48,676 bases of DNA from Paraburkholderia humisilvae (lineage in GTDB: Bacteria; Pseudomonadota; Gammaproteobacteria; Burkholderiales; Burkholderiaceae): assembly GCF_902859855.1 (NCBI RefSeq), contig NZ_CADIKH010000048.1, forward strand, positions 1 to 48,676, given 5' to 3'. This document shows positions 32,323-40,756 of the stretch, piece by piece (position 1 is the first letter of the stretch; every line of letters starts with the position of its first letter). Under the pieces are notes generated by a model that did no database searches, was not told where the DNA came from, and saw only the letters and a program-made list of their open reading frames with translations. Made by a program: the position numbers and the translations under genes.

Positions 32323-33244
32323 ACCGCCGTTTTGAATGCACTCGATGGTTGCGCGAAGACGCACCACGGTCCGCTGGCTGGTCAGCCCGAGCAGCCGGCT
32401 CACGTCGACGTTGCCGCGGCCATCGAGCAGCTGCCGGCGAGCATAGGTGTTGCGCAGCACGCGCGGACTCATGTCGGGCGCCCGGAATCCGATGGCTTCG
32501 AACGCCTCGCGCACGACATTGCCCAGTAGCACGTCATTGACCATGCCGTCGCGACCTGGGGCCGGAAAGAGAAGGGCGTCGCCGGCGTCCGGCTCGCGCG
32601 TCTGTTTCCACCTGGACAGGGTGGCGATCGAAAACGGCGGCAACGGGATGCGTCGCGAGTCACGCGGTCCGCGCTTCGGCACCTCCAGAAGTGGGCGGAT
32701 GCCCGCGACGCCCAGATGGTCGCACCGCGCCTGCCGAAGCTCCGTGGCCTGGATGCCGGTAGCCAGAAAGAGGGCGACGATCGCGCGATTGCGCAATGCG
32801 CGGGCGTCGTCGTCGGCCGCGGGCTGGACCCACGCCTGCAGCCGTGCATCCGCGTCGGGGCGAAGATAGAGGGGAACCGGCTCATCCTCTGGCCAGCGCT
32901 CAAAAGCGGCGATGGCGGTCACCGGATTCTCTACGCGGATGCCGTCCTCGATGAACTGACGGCACAGCCGCTCGAGCAGCCTGCCGTAGCGCAATCGGGT
33001 CGTGGTGCCCGGCGCGCATCGCATATCGACGTCGGCGAAGAAAGCTTCGACGTCGGCCGTGCCGAAGGTGGCCAGCGTCACGCCCTTTGTTGCGAGATGG
33101 CGCAGAAAGCGGTCGAACATCGCCGCATGCTGGATGCGCGAGCGTGGGGAAAAGGGATGGCGATCGGGCGCCGAGCGCGTCGGTTTCCTGCCAGAGCCGG
33201 TATGCGTCCGCTGGCGCGGTGATCCATGGGAAGGGTCGATCCAT
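32320..33244 (-). pseudogene. Tyrosine-recombinase-like gene with substituted catalytic residues and a frameshift
   Basis: From ATG 33244 the protein begins MDRPFPWITAPADAYRLWQE and TDALGARSP. A one-base frameshift near 33155-33165 must be assumed to reach the main frame (FSPRSRIQHAAMFDRFLRHL). The fold of a phage-integrase protein is recognisable: core-binding helices, then ATGIQATELRQ where a GLRxxEL-type box should carry the first Arg (here Gln), SPRVLRNTYARRQL where His of HxxR is Arg, and LLGLTSQRTVVRLRA where the His and the Tyr nucleophile are absent. I infer a non-catalytic relative, possibly a DNA-binding protein, now further damaged by the frameshift. Confidence 0.6.
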
Positions 33245-33370
33245 GTCCGGTCTTATATACTGGATTTGTCGCTCCGGCAACCTGTCGCGAATCTGCGCTT
33301 CGCCAATCGGTCTCCAGGGAGAAGGGTTTCCCGGTGCGGTTCACTTCAAGGGGCGATCAACTGCCGGGTC

Positions 33371-33428
33371 GTGCGGACGGCGTCCGCACGGGTGTCACCC
33401 GAACCGTTGATTTATTGTTACATGTAAT
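33371..33428 (+). promoter_or_regulatory. Cluster of palindromes upstream of the AT-hook gene
   Basis: Three adjacent palindromes: GTGCGGACG-G-CGTCCGCAC (33371-33389), CGGGTG-T-CACCCG (33389-33401) and GTTACATGTAAT (33417-33428). Relatives of the last, GTTAC-nn-GTAAC, recur inside the gene (33488-33499) and after it (33989-34000), which suggests a site for a protein, perhaps the gene's own product. Confidence 0.45.
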
Positions 33429-33464
33429 CCAAAATGAACGCCCGGATTTCGTGAAGAGGGCGGC

Positions 33465-33974
33465 ATGGCACGCAGCAAGAATATTCCGTTACCTGTAACC
33501 GAAAAGCGAGGTCGTGGCAGGCCGCGAAAGCCCGACGCGATGACCAACGCGCAGCGCCAGGCGGCCTTTCGGGCGCGGCGCAAGGCGGCCGGCAAGGCCG
33601 TCACGGTATCGGTAAAGGAGCATGACAGGCTCGTGCTCGAATGTGAGCAGCTGCGCGAGGAGCTGGCGCAGGCTCGCCGCGAGATCGCGCGCCGTCCCCG
33701 TCGCGACGTGGGCGGGCGGCGGGACGCCGCATCGGCGGTACTGGTCCGGCCGCTTCCGGCAGACGACGCGGAATCGGATGACCGGCGGCTGGCGGTGACG
33801 ATGACCGGCCGCGAGTTCTTTTCGCTCCAGCGGCTGGCAGCCCACTATGGCCTGCCCAGACGCGCCGTGCTGGAGCGGCTGGTCTGGTGGGCGGATCACA
33901 GCGTCGTACAGTCGTTTGGAGAGGACGATGCGGCGTTTAACCGTTATCTGCATCGGGTAACGGAAAATAATTGA
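33465..33974 (+). CDS. Putative DNA-binding protein with AT-hook-like N-terminus
   Basis: A 169-residue protein. It begins MARSKNIPLPVTEKRGRGRP with RGRGRPRKP, a near-perfect AT-hook. A basic stretch follows (MTNAQRQAAFRARRKAAGKA), then a coiled coil (VLECEQLREELAQARREIAR). The C-terminal domain (LAVTMTGREFFSLQRLAAHY; GLPRRAVLERLVWWAD) looks like a ribbon-helix-helix or short helix-turn-helix unit. GAGGG lies before the ATG. I infer a plasmid-encoded chromatin-like or regulatory protein. Partial decayed copies lie on both sides. Confidence 0.65.
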   Translation: MARSKNIPLPVTEKRGRGRPRKPDAMTNAQRQAAFRARRKAAGKAVTVSVKEHDRLVLECEQLREELAQARREIARRPRRDVGGRRDAASAVLVRPLPADDAESDDRRLAVTMTGREFFSLQRLAAHYGLPRRAVLERLVWWADHSVVQSFGEDDAAFNRYLHRVTENN

Positions 33975-34330
33975 AAATCGCTGTTTTAGTTACGTGTAAC
34001 AGAAAATGCTCCGGGTTCGTAAAAGAGGCGGGAGTGGCGCAACGATGATGGTTCCGGTCGCGAGAAGCCGACGGGATAACTAGAATGGCCAACGCGAATA
34101 ACCAGCAATCCATTTGCAGAGCCATCCTTAATGGTTTGGCTTGGGAATTCGGAATTTGGAGCACGATAGCCTGTCGCCGATCCAATTGAATCAAAGACTT
34201 ATGCGTGGGGGGATCACAAGGTGCTCAGCGGGGAGAGTCTTGCCGTCGCAAACTCCCTGTCAGAAGGGTTTCCACAATCCAGGCGTGCGATATTTTCCGA
34301 ACTCTCAAGCTGGCCCAATGTGAACATGGC
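33975..34330. other. Gene-free stretch with a decayed copy of the AT-hook gene's promoter
   Basis: From 33989 to about 34050 the sequence parallels 33417-33475, the leader and start of the AT-hook gene: GTTACGTGTAAC, AGAAAATG, CCGGGTTCGT, AAGAGGCGGGAGTGGCGCA. After that similarity ends. No gene is seen in the rest. Confidence 0.5.
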
Positions 34331-35365
34331 CTAGGGTTCATTTCCGGCAATGCGGTAGTCCTTCGCCACGACACCGCGTTCGCTACCCGCATTGACAACC
34401 GCAGGTCGCACCCAGGTCACCTTGTTCGCCAGCCGACGGATATGACCACGGCGCAGATGCGTGCGCGGCGCCGAGTGCGGGCCCGATCCTTTTCCGCTGG
34501 CGGCCGCCTTTCCTGTTGCGAGCTGCAGGACCTTGTACGTGAAAAACGGTGGCCGGCGCATGGCAAGTCGTCGCGCGTTCATGGCAGGCTTCGGATGCAC
34601 GTCGACAGTCCCCACGTTGGCGCAGTTCAACACTGCGCAAGCCTGAATTGCCATGTGCACTTCGTCGTTGGCATCGTAGGTCAGACGGGCAAGCGCCGCA
34701 TCGATGTCACCATGGCTTTGCGCCGCCACCATCTCGAACATTTCATCGAGCAGCACAAAAGGCTCTGCGAAATGTTGAAATGAATTGCGATGAAGTCGGC
34801 CTGCGTTTTCCTTCACGTCCAGCATCATCTGCGTCATCCGCGTGGGCTTGTGTCCCTCGGGAATACGGAATTCCCTCGGTACGAATGTCCCGCCTGCGCC
34901 GGGATTCCACGTTTTCAGTTCATCGGAGTAGTAGACGGGATAGATGAAAATGCCGCCTTCCGGATAGTGCCTGCGCAACGCCGGGATTTCCTTGAGCCCC
35001 CGAACCGGCGTGTGGTCCTCGGTCATCTCACAGCACAGCGCGATTCGGCGCGTCGACATAGTTTCCAGCACACCGGCCACGGTCGCAGCCGGAACGATTT
35101 TCTCCTTGTGCCACGAGGCCTCGAACACTGTCACCGGATACGGCAGCCTCAGCAACTCGAGGTGCGTTTCGCGGATGTTCTCGGTATCGATCAGCTCGGC
35201 GCAGTTTGGCAGCAAAAATTTAGGCGCCGCCGCAAGCATCTGGATCACGGTTTCCAGCCGCGCGGCCGTGACGGTGAGTCCGCGTGCGCGGGTTTCCTTT
35301 ATCGTCTTTCTCAGGTCCTCAATGGCATGGGTGCAGTAGTTAACCGGAGTGATAGCGTCCGACAT
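34331..35365 (-). CDS. Hypothetical protein, 344 aa
   Basis: A complete gene with ATG 35365 in an AT-rich leader, without a clear ribosome site. The N-terminal region is helical (CTHAIEDLRKTIKETRARGL; LETVIQMLAAAPKFLLPNC). The middle has an alpha/beta look (RIALCCEMTEDHTP; GGIFIYPVYYSDELKTWNPG). The C-terminus reads RTHLRRGHIRRL and WVRPAVVNAGSERGVVAKDY, a tail I associate with phage- and plasmid-borne unknown proteins. No membrane segment. Two Cys near VLNCANVG. Function unknown. Confidence 0.7.
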   Translation of the reverse strand: MSDAITPVNYCTHAIEDLRKTIKETRARGLTVTAARLETVIQMLAAAPKFLLPNCAELIDTENIRETHLELLRLPYPVTVFEASWHKEKIVPAATVAGVLETMSTRRIALCCEMTEDHTPVRGLKEIPALRRHYPEGGIFIYPVYYSDELKTWNPGAGGTFVPREFRIPEGHKPTRMTQMMLDVKENAGRLHRNSFQHFAEPFVLLDEMFEMVAAQSHGDIDAALARLTYDANDEVHMAIQACAVLNCANVGTVDVHPKPAMNARRLAMRRPPFFTYKVLQLATGKAAASGKGSGPHSAPRTHLRRGHIRRLANKVTWVRPAVVNAGSERGVVAKDYRIAGNEP

Positions 35366-35624
35366 AATAAATAATGGTAGTGAAGAACTGTTTTATCAAT
35401 AGTAAGGCTTGTCAAGGAGCAATTGTCAAATCTGGTGTACGCGGTGAGCAGGTTCATCAGGCGGCGAGCGGTTGCTGAACCGTTGCGGGCTGGCTGGCAA
35501 GGCCGACGTCAGTGTGGCTCGAGCTGTATGCAGGGACACTTGCACGTACAGTTCTTCGGGAGCCGCGGAGCCTATCCGATTTCCTGTGTGTGAGGCATAA
35601 ACTGACGGCCAAGGAGCCGCTGCT
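35366..35624. other. Gene-free stretch before the IS256 remnant
   Basis: No supported gene. The first 60 bases are AT-rich and are the leader of the minus-strand gene starting at 35365. The final part (TTTCCTGTGTGTGAGGC at about 35580-35596) resembles the left end of an IS256-family element. Confidence 0.3.
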
Positions 35625-36245
35625 ATGCCACGCAAACGAAAGGAAGAAGTAACGGTAGAACCGGGCAAGGGACTGAACCTGGACCCGGAACTGATCAGAC
35701 AGCTGGTTCCCGGCACGCTGGACCGGGCGACGATCAACGAGCAGCTTGCCGCGCTCAAGAAGGCGATTTTCGAGCGCGCGCTGGGTGGCGAGCTCACACA
35801 CCATCTGGGCTACGGTAAGGGCGAAGCGAAGCCTGCCGGCAGCACCAACCACCGTAACGGCATCAGCCGCAAGCGGATCACCACCGACGACGACGCACTG
35901 GATCTGGCGATTCCGCGCGACCGCGAAGGCACCTTCGATCCGGTGCTGATCGCCAAAGGCGAGCGGCGCTTCACGGGCTTCGACCAGAAGATCATTGCAA
36001 TGTACGACGCGAAGCTAGTCCCCTTGGGACGCGCGCGGCATGAGTGTGCGCGAGATCCAGGGCTTCCTGCTGGAGATGTATGCCATCGAGGTGTCGCCGG
36101 ACTTCATCAGCACGGTGACCGACGCGGTGATGGACGAGGTGCGCGAATGGCAGCAGCGCCCGCTCGATGCGATGTATCCGGTGGTGTTCTTCGACGCGCT
36201 ACGCGTGAAGATCCGTGATGAAGGCGTGGTTCGCAACAAGGCGCG
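35625..36245 (+). pseudogene. IS256-family transposase, 5' part, frameshifted
   Basis: Reads ELIRQLVPGTLDRATINEQL, HHLGYGKGEAKPAGSTNHRN and IPRDREGTFDPVLIAKGERR, the N-terminal domain of IS256-type (mutator) transposases. Around 36008-36040 extra bases shift the frame; it resumes as MSVREIQGFLLEMYAIEVSP and PLDAMYPVVFFDALRVKIRD, with the first catalytic Asp in VVFFDALRVK. It breaks off after EGVVRNKA, so the rest of the catalytic domain and the right end are missing. Confidence 0.8.
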
Positions 36246-36486
36246 TGCAATGATTCCGGCCATCGCGCGCCGCGAAATCGACCAAGGTGCGGTCTTAACG
36301 TACGAAAAAATCCGTTTCTTGAGGCCACCCCTACACAAACCATCGATGAATATAATAGCACGCTCGTTCGCTAACTTTAATTATGTCAAATAATCGCTGC
36401 GGGTGATTAAGAGGGTCAGCTATCCGACCTACCTCCCCGAATTGCCCAATATTGGTCTAGCGGTGACCTGCCAGCAGCCGGCACGC
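36246..36486. other. Gene-free stretch between the IS256 remnant and ccdAB
   Basis: No supported gene. A short frame continues the IS256 remnant into unrelated sequence, and the rest, from about 36340, is AT-rich and then mixed. Confidence 0.3.
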
Positions 36487-36525
36487 TTGCGACCCGTCAG
36501 GCTTGTGCAGCATAATACACATTAT
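36487..36525 (+). promoter_or_regulatory. ccdAB promoter with palindromic operator
   Basis: A -35 TTGCGA (36487-36492) and -10 CATAAT (36511-36516) are separated by 18 bases. The palindrome ATAAT-ACAC-ATTAT (36512-36525) covers the -10, as expected for autorepression by the CcdA/CcdB complex. Confidence 0.45.
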
Positions 36526-36544
36526 CTGCAACATGGAGCCGCAC

Positions 36545-36787
36545 ATGGGCAAAGCACTCGAAGTTCGACCGCGTAAATCCACCAACGTCACCTTGCCGCC
36601 GGAGGTGCTTGAGCGGGCCAAGCAGCTTGGCATCAATCTTTCGCGCGCGAGCGAGCGCGGCGTGCGTGAAGAAATCCAGGAGGCGGAGGGCCTCCGTTGG
36701 GCGGAGGATAACGCAGAACTGGTCGCCGCTTACACGGCGATGGTCGATCGCGACGGGCTTCCGCTCGCAAAATACAGGACGTTTTAA
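36545..36787 (+). CDS. ccdA: CcdA-family antitoxin
   Basis: An 80-residue antitoxin with an N-terminal ribbon-helix-helix DNA-binding domain (KSTNVTLPPEVLERAKQLGI) and a flexible C-terminal toxin-binding tail (AEGLRWAEDNAELVAAYTAM). ATG 36545 has GGAG five bases upstream; an earlier ATG at 36533 is possible but poorly spaced. The stop overlaps the ccdB start. Confidence 0.92.
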   Translation: MGKALEVRPRKSTNVTLPPEVLERAKQLGINLSRASERGVREEIQEAEGLRWAEDNAELVAAYTAMVDRDGLPLAKYRTF

Positions 36788-37107
36788 TGGCCAGGTTTGA
36801 TCTCTACGCGAACCCCGACATTGAGACGCGCAAACTGGCACCTTACCTGCTCGACGTGCAAAGCACCCATGTCGGCATTTTGCCGACGCGGATCGTGATT
36901 CCTCTGCGACCTGTCCGACATCTCGCCTTCTCCGGTAAGCCATCTGACCTACTTCCCGTGTTCGAAGTCCACGGCGAAGAATGTTTCCTTGATACGCCTG
37001 CCATGAGCGCGGTCCCCCTGAACGCTCTTGGCAAGTGCATCGGTTCCCTTTCAGATCGACGTGAGGCCATTCTCGCGGCGCTCGACCGGATCTTCGGCGC
37101 ATACTGA
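36787..37107 (+). CDS. ccdB: CcdB-family gyrase-poisoning toxin
   Basis: A 106-residue toxin of normal CcdB length, beginning MARFDLYANPDIETRKLAPY with LLDVQSTHVGILPTRIVIPL. CcdB traps DNA gyrase on DNA. The last residues, LDRIFGAY, replace the W-G-I end of F-plasmid CcdB that contacts gyrase; related plasmid and chromosomal homologues vary here. It overlaps ccdA (TAATG), fixing the operon order antitoxin-toxin. Confidence 0.92.
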   Translation: MARFDLYANPDIETRKLAPYLLDVQSTHVGILPTRIVIPLRPVRHLAFSGKPSDLLPVFEVHGEECFLDTPAMSAVPLNALGKCIGSLSDRREAILAALDRIFGAY

Positions 37108-37241
37108 GTCAATAACCGGGCAGCTTTGTCCGCAAGGGTCGAGCGTCGCATCTGCAAATCAAACTCAACTCGCTTTAATAGCCAGCTCGCTGTTGCGCCC
37201 CACCCTGAAACCGCCTCAGGAAACCCTAGATCGGAGATTTG

Positions 37242-37589
37242 ATGCAATTTGACGAGCAACAGGAGAGACTCAGGCAAGATGGCGAAACTATACGTCCGGG
37301 TCCACCAAGCGTACTTGCGAAGATGTTAGCCGTGGTGATAGGCGCTGCGCTGCTCGTTGTGGGGTTCGCCGTGTCGCTCGTGATGTTGGCAGTGGTGCTT
37401 GGGGCAGGCATCGCGATCGGCGGTTTTGTCTGGTGGAAAACGCGCGACCTGCGCAAACAGCTTCGCGAGCAGACAATGCGCGCACATGAGATGCGCGAGC
37501 AACAGGCGCACGAACGCGCGGGCCAGCTCATGGATATCGGCGACGTGATCGAGGACGTCGAGTTCCACGACGAGAATCGACAGAAATAA
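37242..37589 (+). CDS. Small membrane protein with cytoplasmic coiled-coil tail
   Basis: A 115-residue protein. Residues about 27-65 form a membrane hairpin (MLAVVIGAALLVVGFAVSLV; LAVVLGAGIAIGGFVWW), followed by a charged helical tail (RKQLREQTMRAHEMREQQAH). CGGAG lies close upstream of the start. The family is not recognised. It follows ccdB by 134 bases and may be a separate unit. Confidence 0.55.
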   Translation: MQFDEQQERLRQDGETIRPGPPSVLAKMLAVVIGAALLVVGFAVSLVMLAVVLGAGIAIGGFVWWKTRDLRKQLREQTMRAHEMREQQAHERAGQLMDIGDVIEDVEFHDENRQK

Positions 37590-37961
37590 GCTAGCGCAGA
37601 TCTGGAGTTGATTCGCGGTCTCTGCAACGAATTTAGATTGGCTAACTAAATCTATTGATTAAATCTATTGATTCGATTTTCGCTCACTCCAAGTAACAGT
37701 TGAGAAGACTGACGCTAAGTAAACTAGAGACGTATTTTTGACACCAATTTCACACGTTGCACAAACATAGGATGCCTAATATTTCTGCATGTAAAAGTTC
37801 GTGCGGGCTTTTTCTTTTTTTCCAGTCTCATCCGCGCTTCGCCGCCGCGATGGACCGCAAAAACACACGCGGGCATCGAGTGGCACCCGATACGCCGAGG
37901 GGCTCGCACAAAGGGCTGGCGCAAATGACCGCCAATGGACGGCCTGGGCGACCCGTACCCG
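37590..37961. other. Gene-free stretch between convergent genes
   Basis: No supported gene. It contains a perfect tandem repeat (37647-37672) and an AT-rich part. A CTTTTTCTTTTTTT run near 37810 could serve as a termination signal for the plus-strand side, but no clear hairpin precedes it. Confidence 0.35.
37647..37672. repeat. Perfect 13-bp tandem repeat, two copies
   Basis: TAAATCTATTGAT at 37647-37659 is repeated directly at 37660-37672, in an AT-rich intergenic stretch. Confidence 0.7.
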
Positions 37962-39479
37962 TCATCGCCGCCCCATCTCGCGAACGCTCAGTTGCTTCGT
38001 GGGCCTCCCGTCGTCATGAATGGCCTCGTGTTTGCTTATCATTTCAGCGACATAGTGAATGGCCGCACGCGAGGTTTGCAAGGAACCGATTAGATGGTCA
38101 ACGAATTCCGCATGCGCGTAGTGCGCTATTACCGTACTCTCTCGAATTGCGGTCGGCAGGCTGTCATGTAAGACCGCAAATCTGTGCGTTGACGCGTGGC
38201 GCATCGCTCTTTTAAGTTCAAGATAGCCGCCGTCCTGGATATCCCGCGCCAATTCGGAAAGAGCGATCAATGCCGTGTTACCCCGCTTCACTTCGTGGTC
38301 AACTGGACTTTTCCACCTCAAGATCCCTTTGTTCTTTGTGCGCTCGAACCATGTCGTCACGAAGTAGACCTTGTTGGAGTCGCCCGCCAGTTTGAGATAC
38401 TCGTGGGCCAGTACAGCAACCTTGTCCAGAATGTCGAGGCACGCGCGCTGCGCTAGCGTCATGAGTGCAGTAACGATTCCATACTGGGCAAGATCTTCGG
38501 TGTCTGAATAGCTACCGCTGTCCACCACATGATCATGAAGTGCCTGAAATGCAACATGGCGTGCCGCGAGATAGTCCGACTTCAGCGTATTAAACATCGC
38601 GAATAGTGGCGGTGGGCCCTTGATCGCGTCGGCTCCATCAGAAATGCCATCCAGCACCAGTGCGTCCCATTTCTCTAGCGTTAGGTCGAGCCCCTCGATG
38701 CTATCGGCAAGAAATAGACGATATTCAGCGATAAACCGCTGACACGGTGTTGCGTCAGAAAAGTCCGGCACATCGAGCGCTGGAAATTCATGATGGAAAG
38801 ACTCTGCCAGCTTCTTAAACTCCCATTCACTGACCAGTTCCTTGATGCGAGCCGGATTCTCTTTCGCCGCTTTGAGATGATGTACGGCCACCGCTACCAT
38901 CGTCTCAGCGCCCGGCCCATTTCGCTTTGCGAAGCGTAGCAACAGGCTGGCTGCATGGATCCTGGCTACGCCGTTGTATGGATCAAGTTCAAGCGCCTGG
39001 CTGTAGTGGTCGTAAGCCTCGCTAAATCGGTAGGCATCTCGGAGGGTGTTTGCCAGATTTGTATGCGCTTGCGCCCTCAGGTTCGCGTCAACGGCTCCCG
39101 ACGTCGCTACACGAGCATAGAGCCTCCGCGCGGTCGCTCGATCCTCCATGGTCTGGACATACCAATCCAAGGAATTGGCCCACAGCAGGTTCGCTCGCGC
39201 CATAAGTGCATTTGCAACGTTGTAGCCGAGGACACGCTGATCAGGGAAGCCTGCGAACAGCAGCTGAAAGCACTCAAGTCCCTTTTCCACGGCTCCCAGG
39301 TCGCCGGCAGTCTTTCCGGCATCGACCAATATCCCTGCTGCAAGCAACATTGAATTGCCATCACGACCTGACACGTCGATAACCGCTCTTGCGCGCGCCA
39401 CTGCGGCGGCCGGGTCGACATCGAAAAGTTGTTTTAACTCATCAGCCAGATCGGAAAACTGTTTTTGCGTGAGCCCCAT
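37962..39479 (-). CDS. TPR protein with LA2681-like HEPN domain (putative RNase)
   Basis: A 505-residue protein. The N-terminal half is tetratricopeptide-like helices (ECFQLLFAGFPDQRVLGYNV; AQAHTNLANTLRDAYRFSEA; YDHYSQALELDPYNGVARIH). The C-terminal half resembles the LA2681-type HEPN domain, with the R-x4-H motif of HEPN nucleases at R427-H432 in MRHASTHRF. HEPN domains with this motif cut RNA in many toxin and defence systems. ATG 39479, preceded by AAGGAA, is preferred. It lies 346 bases downstream of the DUF4365 gene on the same strand and is the last gene of the defence-like cluster. Confidence 0.72.
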   Translation of the reverse strand: MGLTQKQFSDLADELKQLFDVDPAAAVARARAVIDVSGRDGNSMLLAAGILVDAGKTAGDLGAVEKGLECFQLLFAGFPDQRVLGYNVANALMARANLLWANSLDWYVQTMEDRATARRLYARVATSGAVDANLRAQAHTNLANTLRDAYRFSEAYDHYSQALELDPYNGVARIHAASLLLRFAKRNGPGAETMVAVAVHHLKAAKENPARIKELVSEWEFKKLAESFHHEFPALDVPDFSDATPCQRFIAEYRLFLADSIEGLDLTLEKWDALVLDGISDGADAIKGPPPLFAMFNTLKSDYLAARHVAFQALHDHVVDSGSYSDTEDLAQYGIVTALMTLAQRACLDILDKVAVLAHEYLKLAGDSNKVYFVTTWFERTKNKGILRWKSPVDHEVKRGNTALIALSELARDIQDGGYLELKRAMRHASTHRFAVLHDSLPTAIRESTVIAHYAHAEFVDHLIGSLQTSRAAIHYVAEMISKHEAIHDDGRPTKQLSVREMGRR

Positions 39480-39825
39480 CTTGTTTCCTTCACTTGTCGC
39501 AACAGTCACCTTCTGTCATTCGTCGGTTTGATCGCAAAACCCGTCGTCAGACTGCGCTCGACCTGCCTTTTGAGCGACGGCGCAGGTGCTATCACCGGGC
39601 GGCAAATCGTCGTGTGTGGTGGCGGCTTCCCTTTAAGTTGATTCACGCAATCCACGACACACCAGAACATCCCGACGGTCTTCGTTCCGCGCCCCGACGC
39701 TGAAAAAGACCATGACACGTCGCCATCGCAGCCCGGCCTCTCAGATAACCCGTGAGATAAAAACAGGATGCAATCCAGAGGAACCCGCAGAACGATATCA
39801 GTCGTTGATCTGACCTGTCGACCAA
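39480..39825. other. Gap between the HEPN and DUF4365 genes
   Basis: 346 bases without a supported gene. Because the gap is long, the HEPN/TPR gene may have its own promoter, but I cannot place one firmly. Confidence 0.4.
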
Positions 39826-40728
39826 TCACCGCTTTTCTACCATGAAGTCATGAACTGTCAGGTACGCTTCACCTAGCGCGTTCAAAAATAGACGCAGTCG
39901 ATAGTAATCCACCTCTCCGCTGCTGTTCGTGTAGGGATAAACGTCTTCTGGATCGCGTTGCGGCGAGCTGAATTCGTCATCAGCCCTCATCCACGGAAGT
40001 GAGTCCGGATCTTCATCCTCGTTCTCTTCGTAAAACTCCTCATCCACGTAGGCTTTGGCCCATGGAAACAATGCGCTCGCGAGCGTCCGTGGAGTAAAGC
40101 CGGTATATAAGACGTGCCACTGCCGTTTCAGCGCTTCGTCGCCGTGCTTGTCATAGACATACACCTGAATTGGCGATCTTCCCAAACTCTTGTTGATCCA
40201 GTCCTCAAGCTCAACGCACACTTTTCCACCACTCACAATGTGGCGCATCAATGGCTCATCCATCGCAAGCCGGCGCAGGCGCTGTTGTGCAGAGGTGCCA
40301 TCGAAAAGCGAGGTCAACGCGCCGATGCTTTCCGGGCCCAGGCGATTCCGCTTCGGTATCTGGATGGTCCACGTGTTGCCCGCAACACGGACCTCACTCG
40401 GTTCGACGTGAACCCAGTATGTCGCGTCCGTTTGTGGCAGGTGCAACACGAGAATGACGGGAAGCGAATGGTTCGACCAATAATCAAGGTGGGTACGGCT
40501 GCCCCGAAATTCGAATGCGTCGCCCTTCTCCTTGACGTGACTCGGACCTGCCTTTATTTGGACCGCCATCAGGCGACCTGTCGGATTCCCATTCAGAACA
40601 AGCTCGATCTGGGCGTCGATGCCCATGTCGACGACGAGTTGCTCACGGAAAATCCATCCCATTTCGCGCATTACGATGCGTTCTACGGCGTTCACACCGA
40701 TTCGCTCTGTCGAATTGAATCTCGCCAT
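39826..40728 (-). CDS. DUF4365 domain protein (restriction-endonuclease-like fold)
   Basis: A 300-residue protein. The N-terminal domain matches DUF4365: RIGVNAVERIVMREMGWIFR, then MGIDAQIEL (D38, E42), then GRLMAVQIKAGPS with Q57-x-K59, the D...E...QxK layout of PD-(D/E)xK nucleases. It continues HLDYWSNHSLPVILVLHLP, another family signature. The C-terminal half has no recognised domain but a very acidic stretch (EEFYEENEDEDPD). ATG 40728 is chosen; an upstream extension would overlap the GHKL gene. It starts 28 bases after that gene, so they are one operon. Confidence 0.8.
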   Translation of the reverse strand: MARFNSTERIGVNAVERIVMREMGWIFREQLVVDMGIDAQIELVLNGNPTGRLMAVQIKAGPSHVKEKGDAFEFRGSRTHLDYWSNHSLPVILVLHLPQTDATYWVHVEPSEVRVAGNTWTIQIPKRNRLGPESIGALTSLFDGTSAQQRLRRLAMDEPLMRHIVSGGKVCVELEDWINKSLGRSPIQVYVYDKHGDEALKRQWHVLYTGFTPRTLASALFPWAKAYVDEEFYEENEDEDPDSLPWMRADDEFSSPQRDPEDVYPYTNSSGEVDYYRLRLFLNALGEAYLTVHDFMVEKR

Positions 40729-40756
40729 CTCTTTGCTAGTCGAAAAAGAAGAGGGA

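Noticed and set aside
39506..39829. A 107-codon minus-strand frame between the HEPN and DUF4365 genes
   Set aside because: Composition looks random and no ribosome site or motif supports it.
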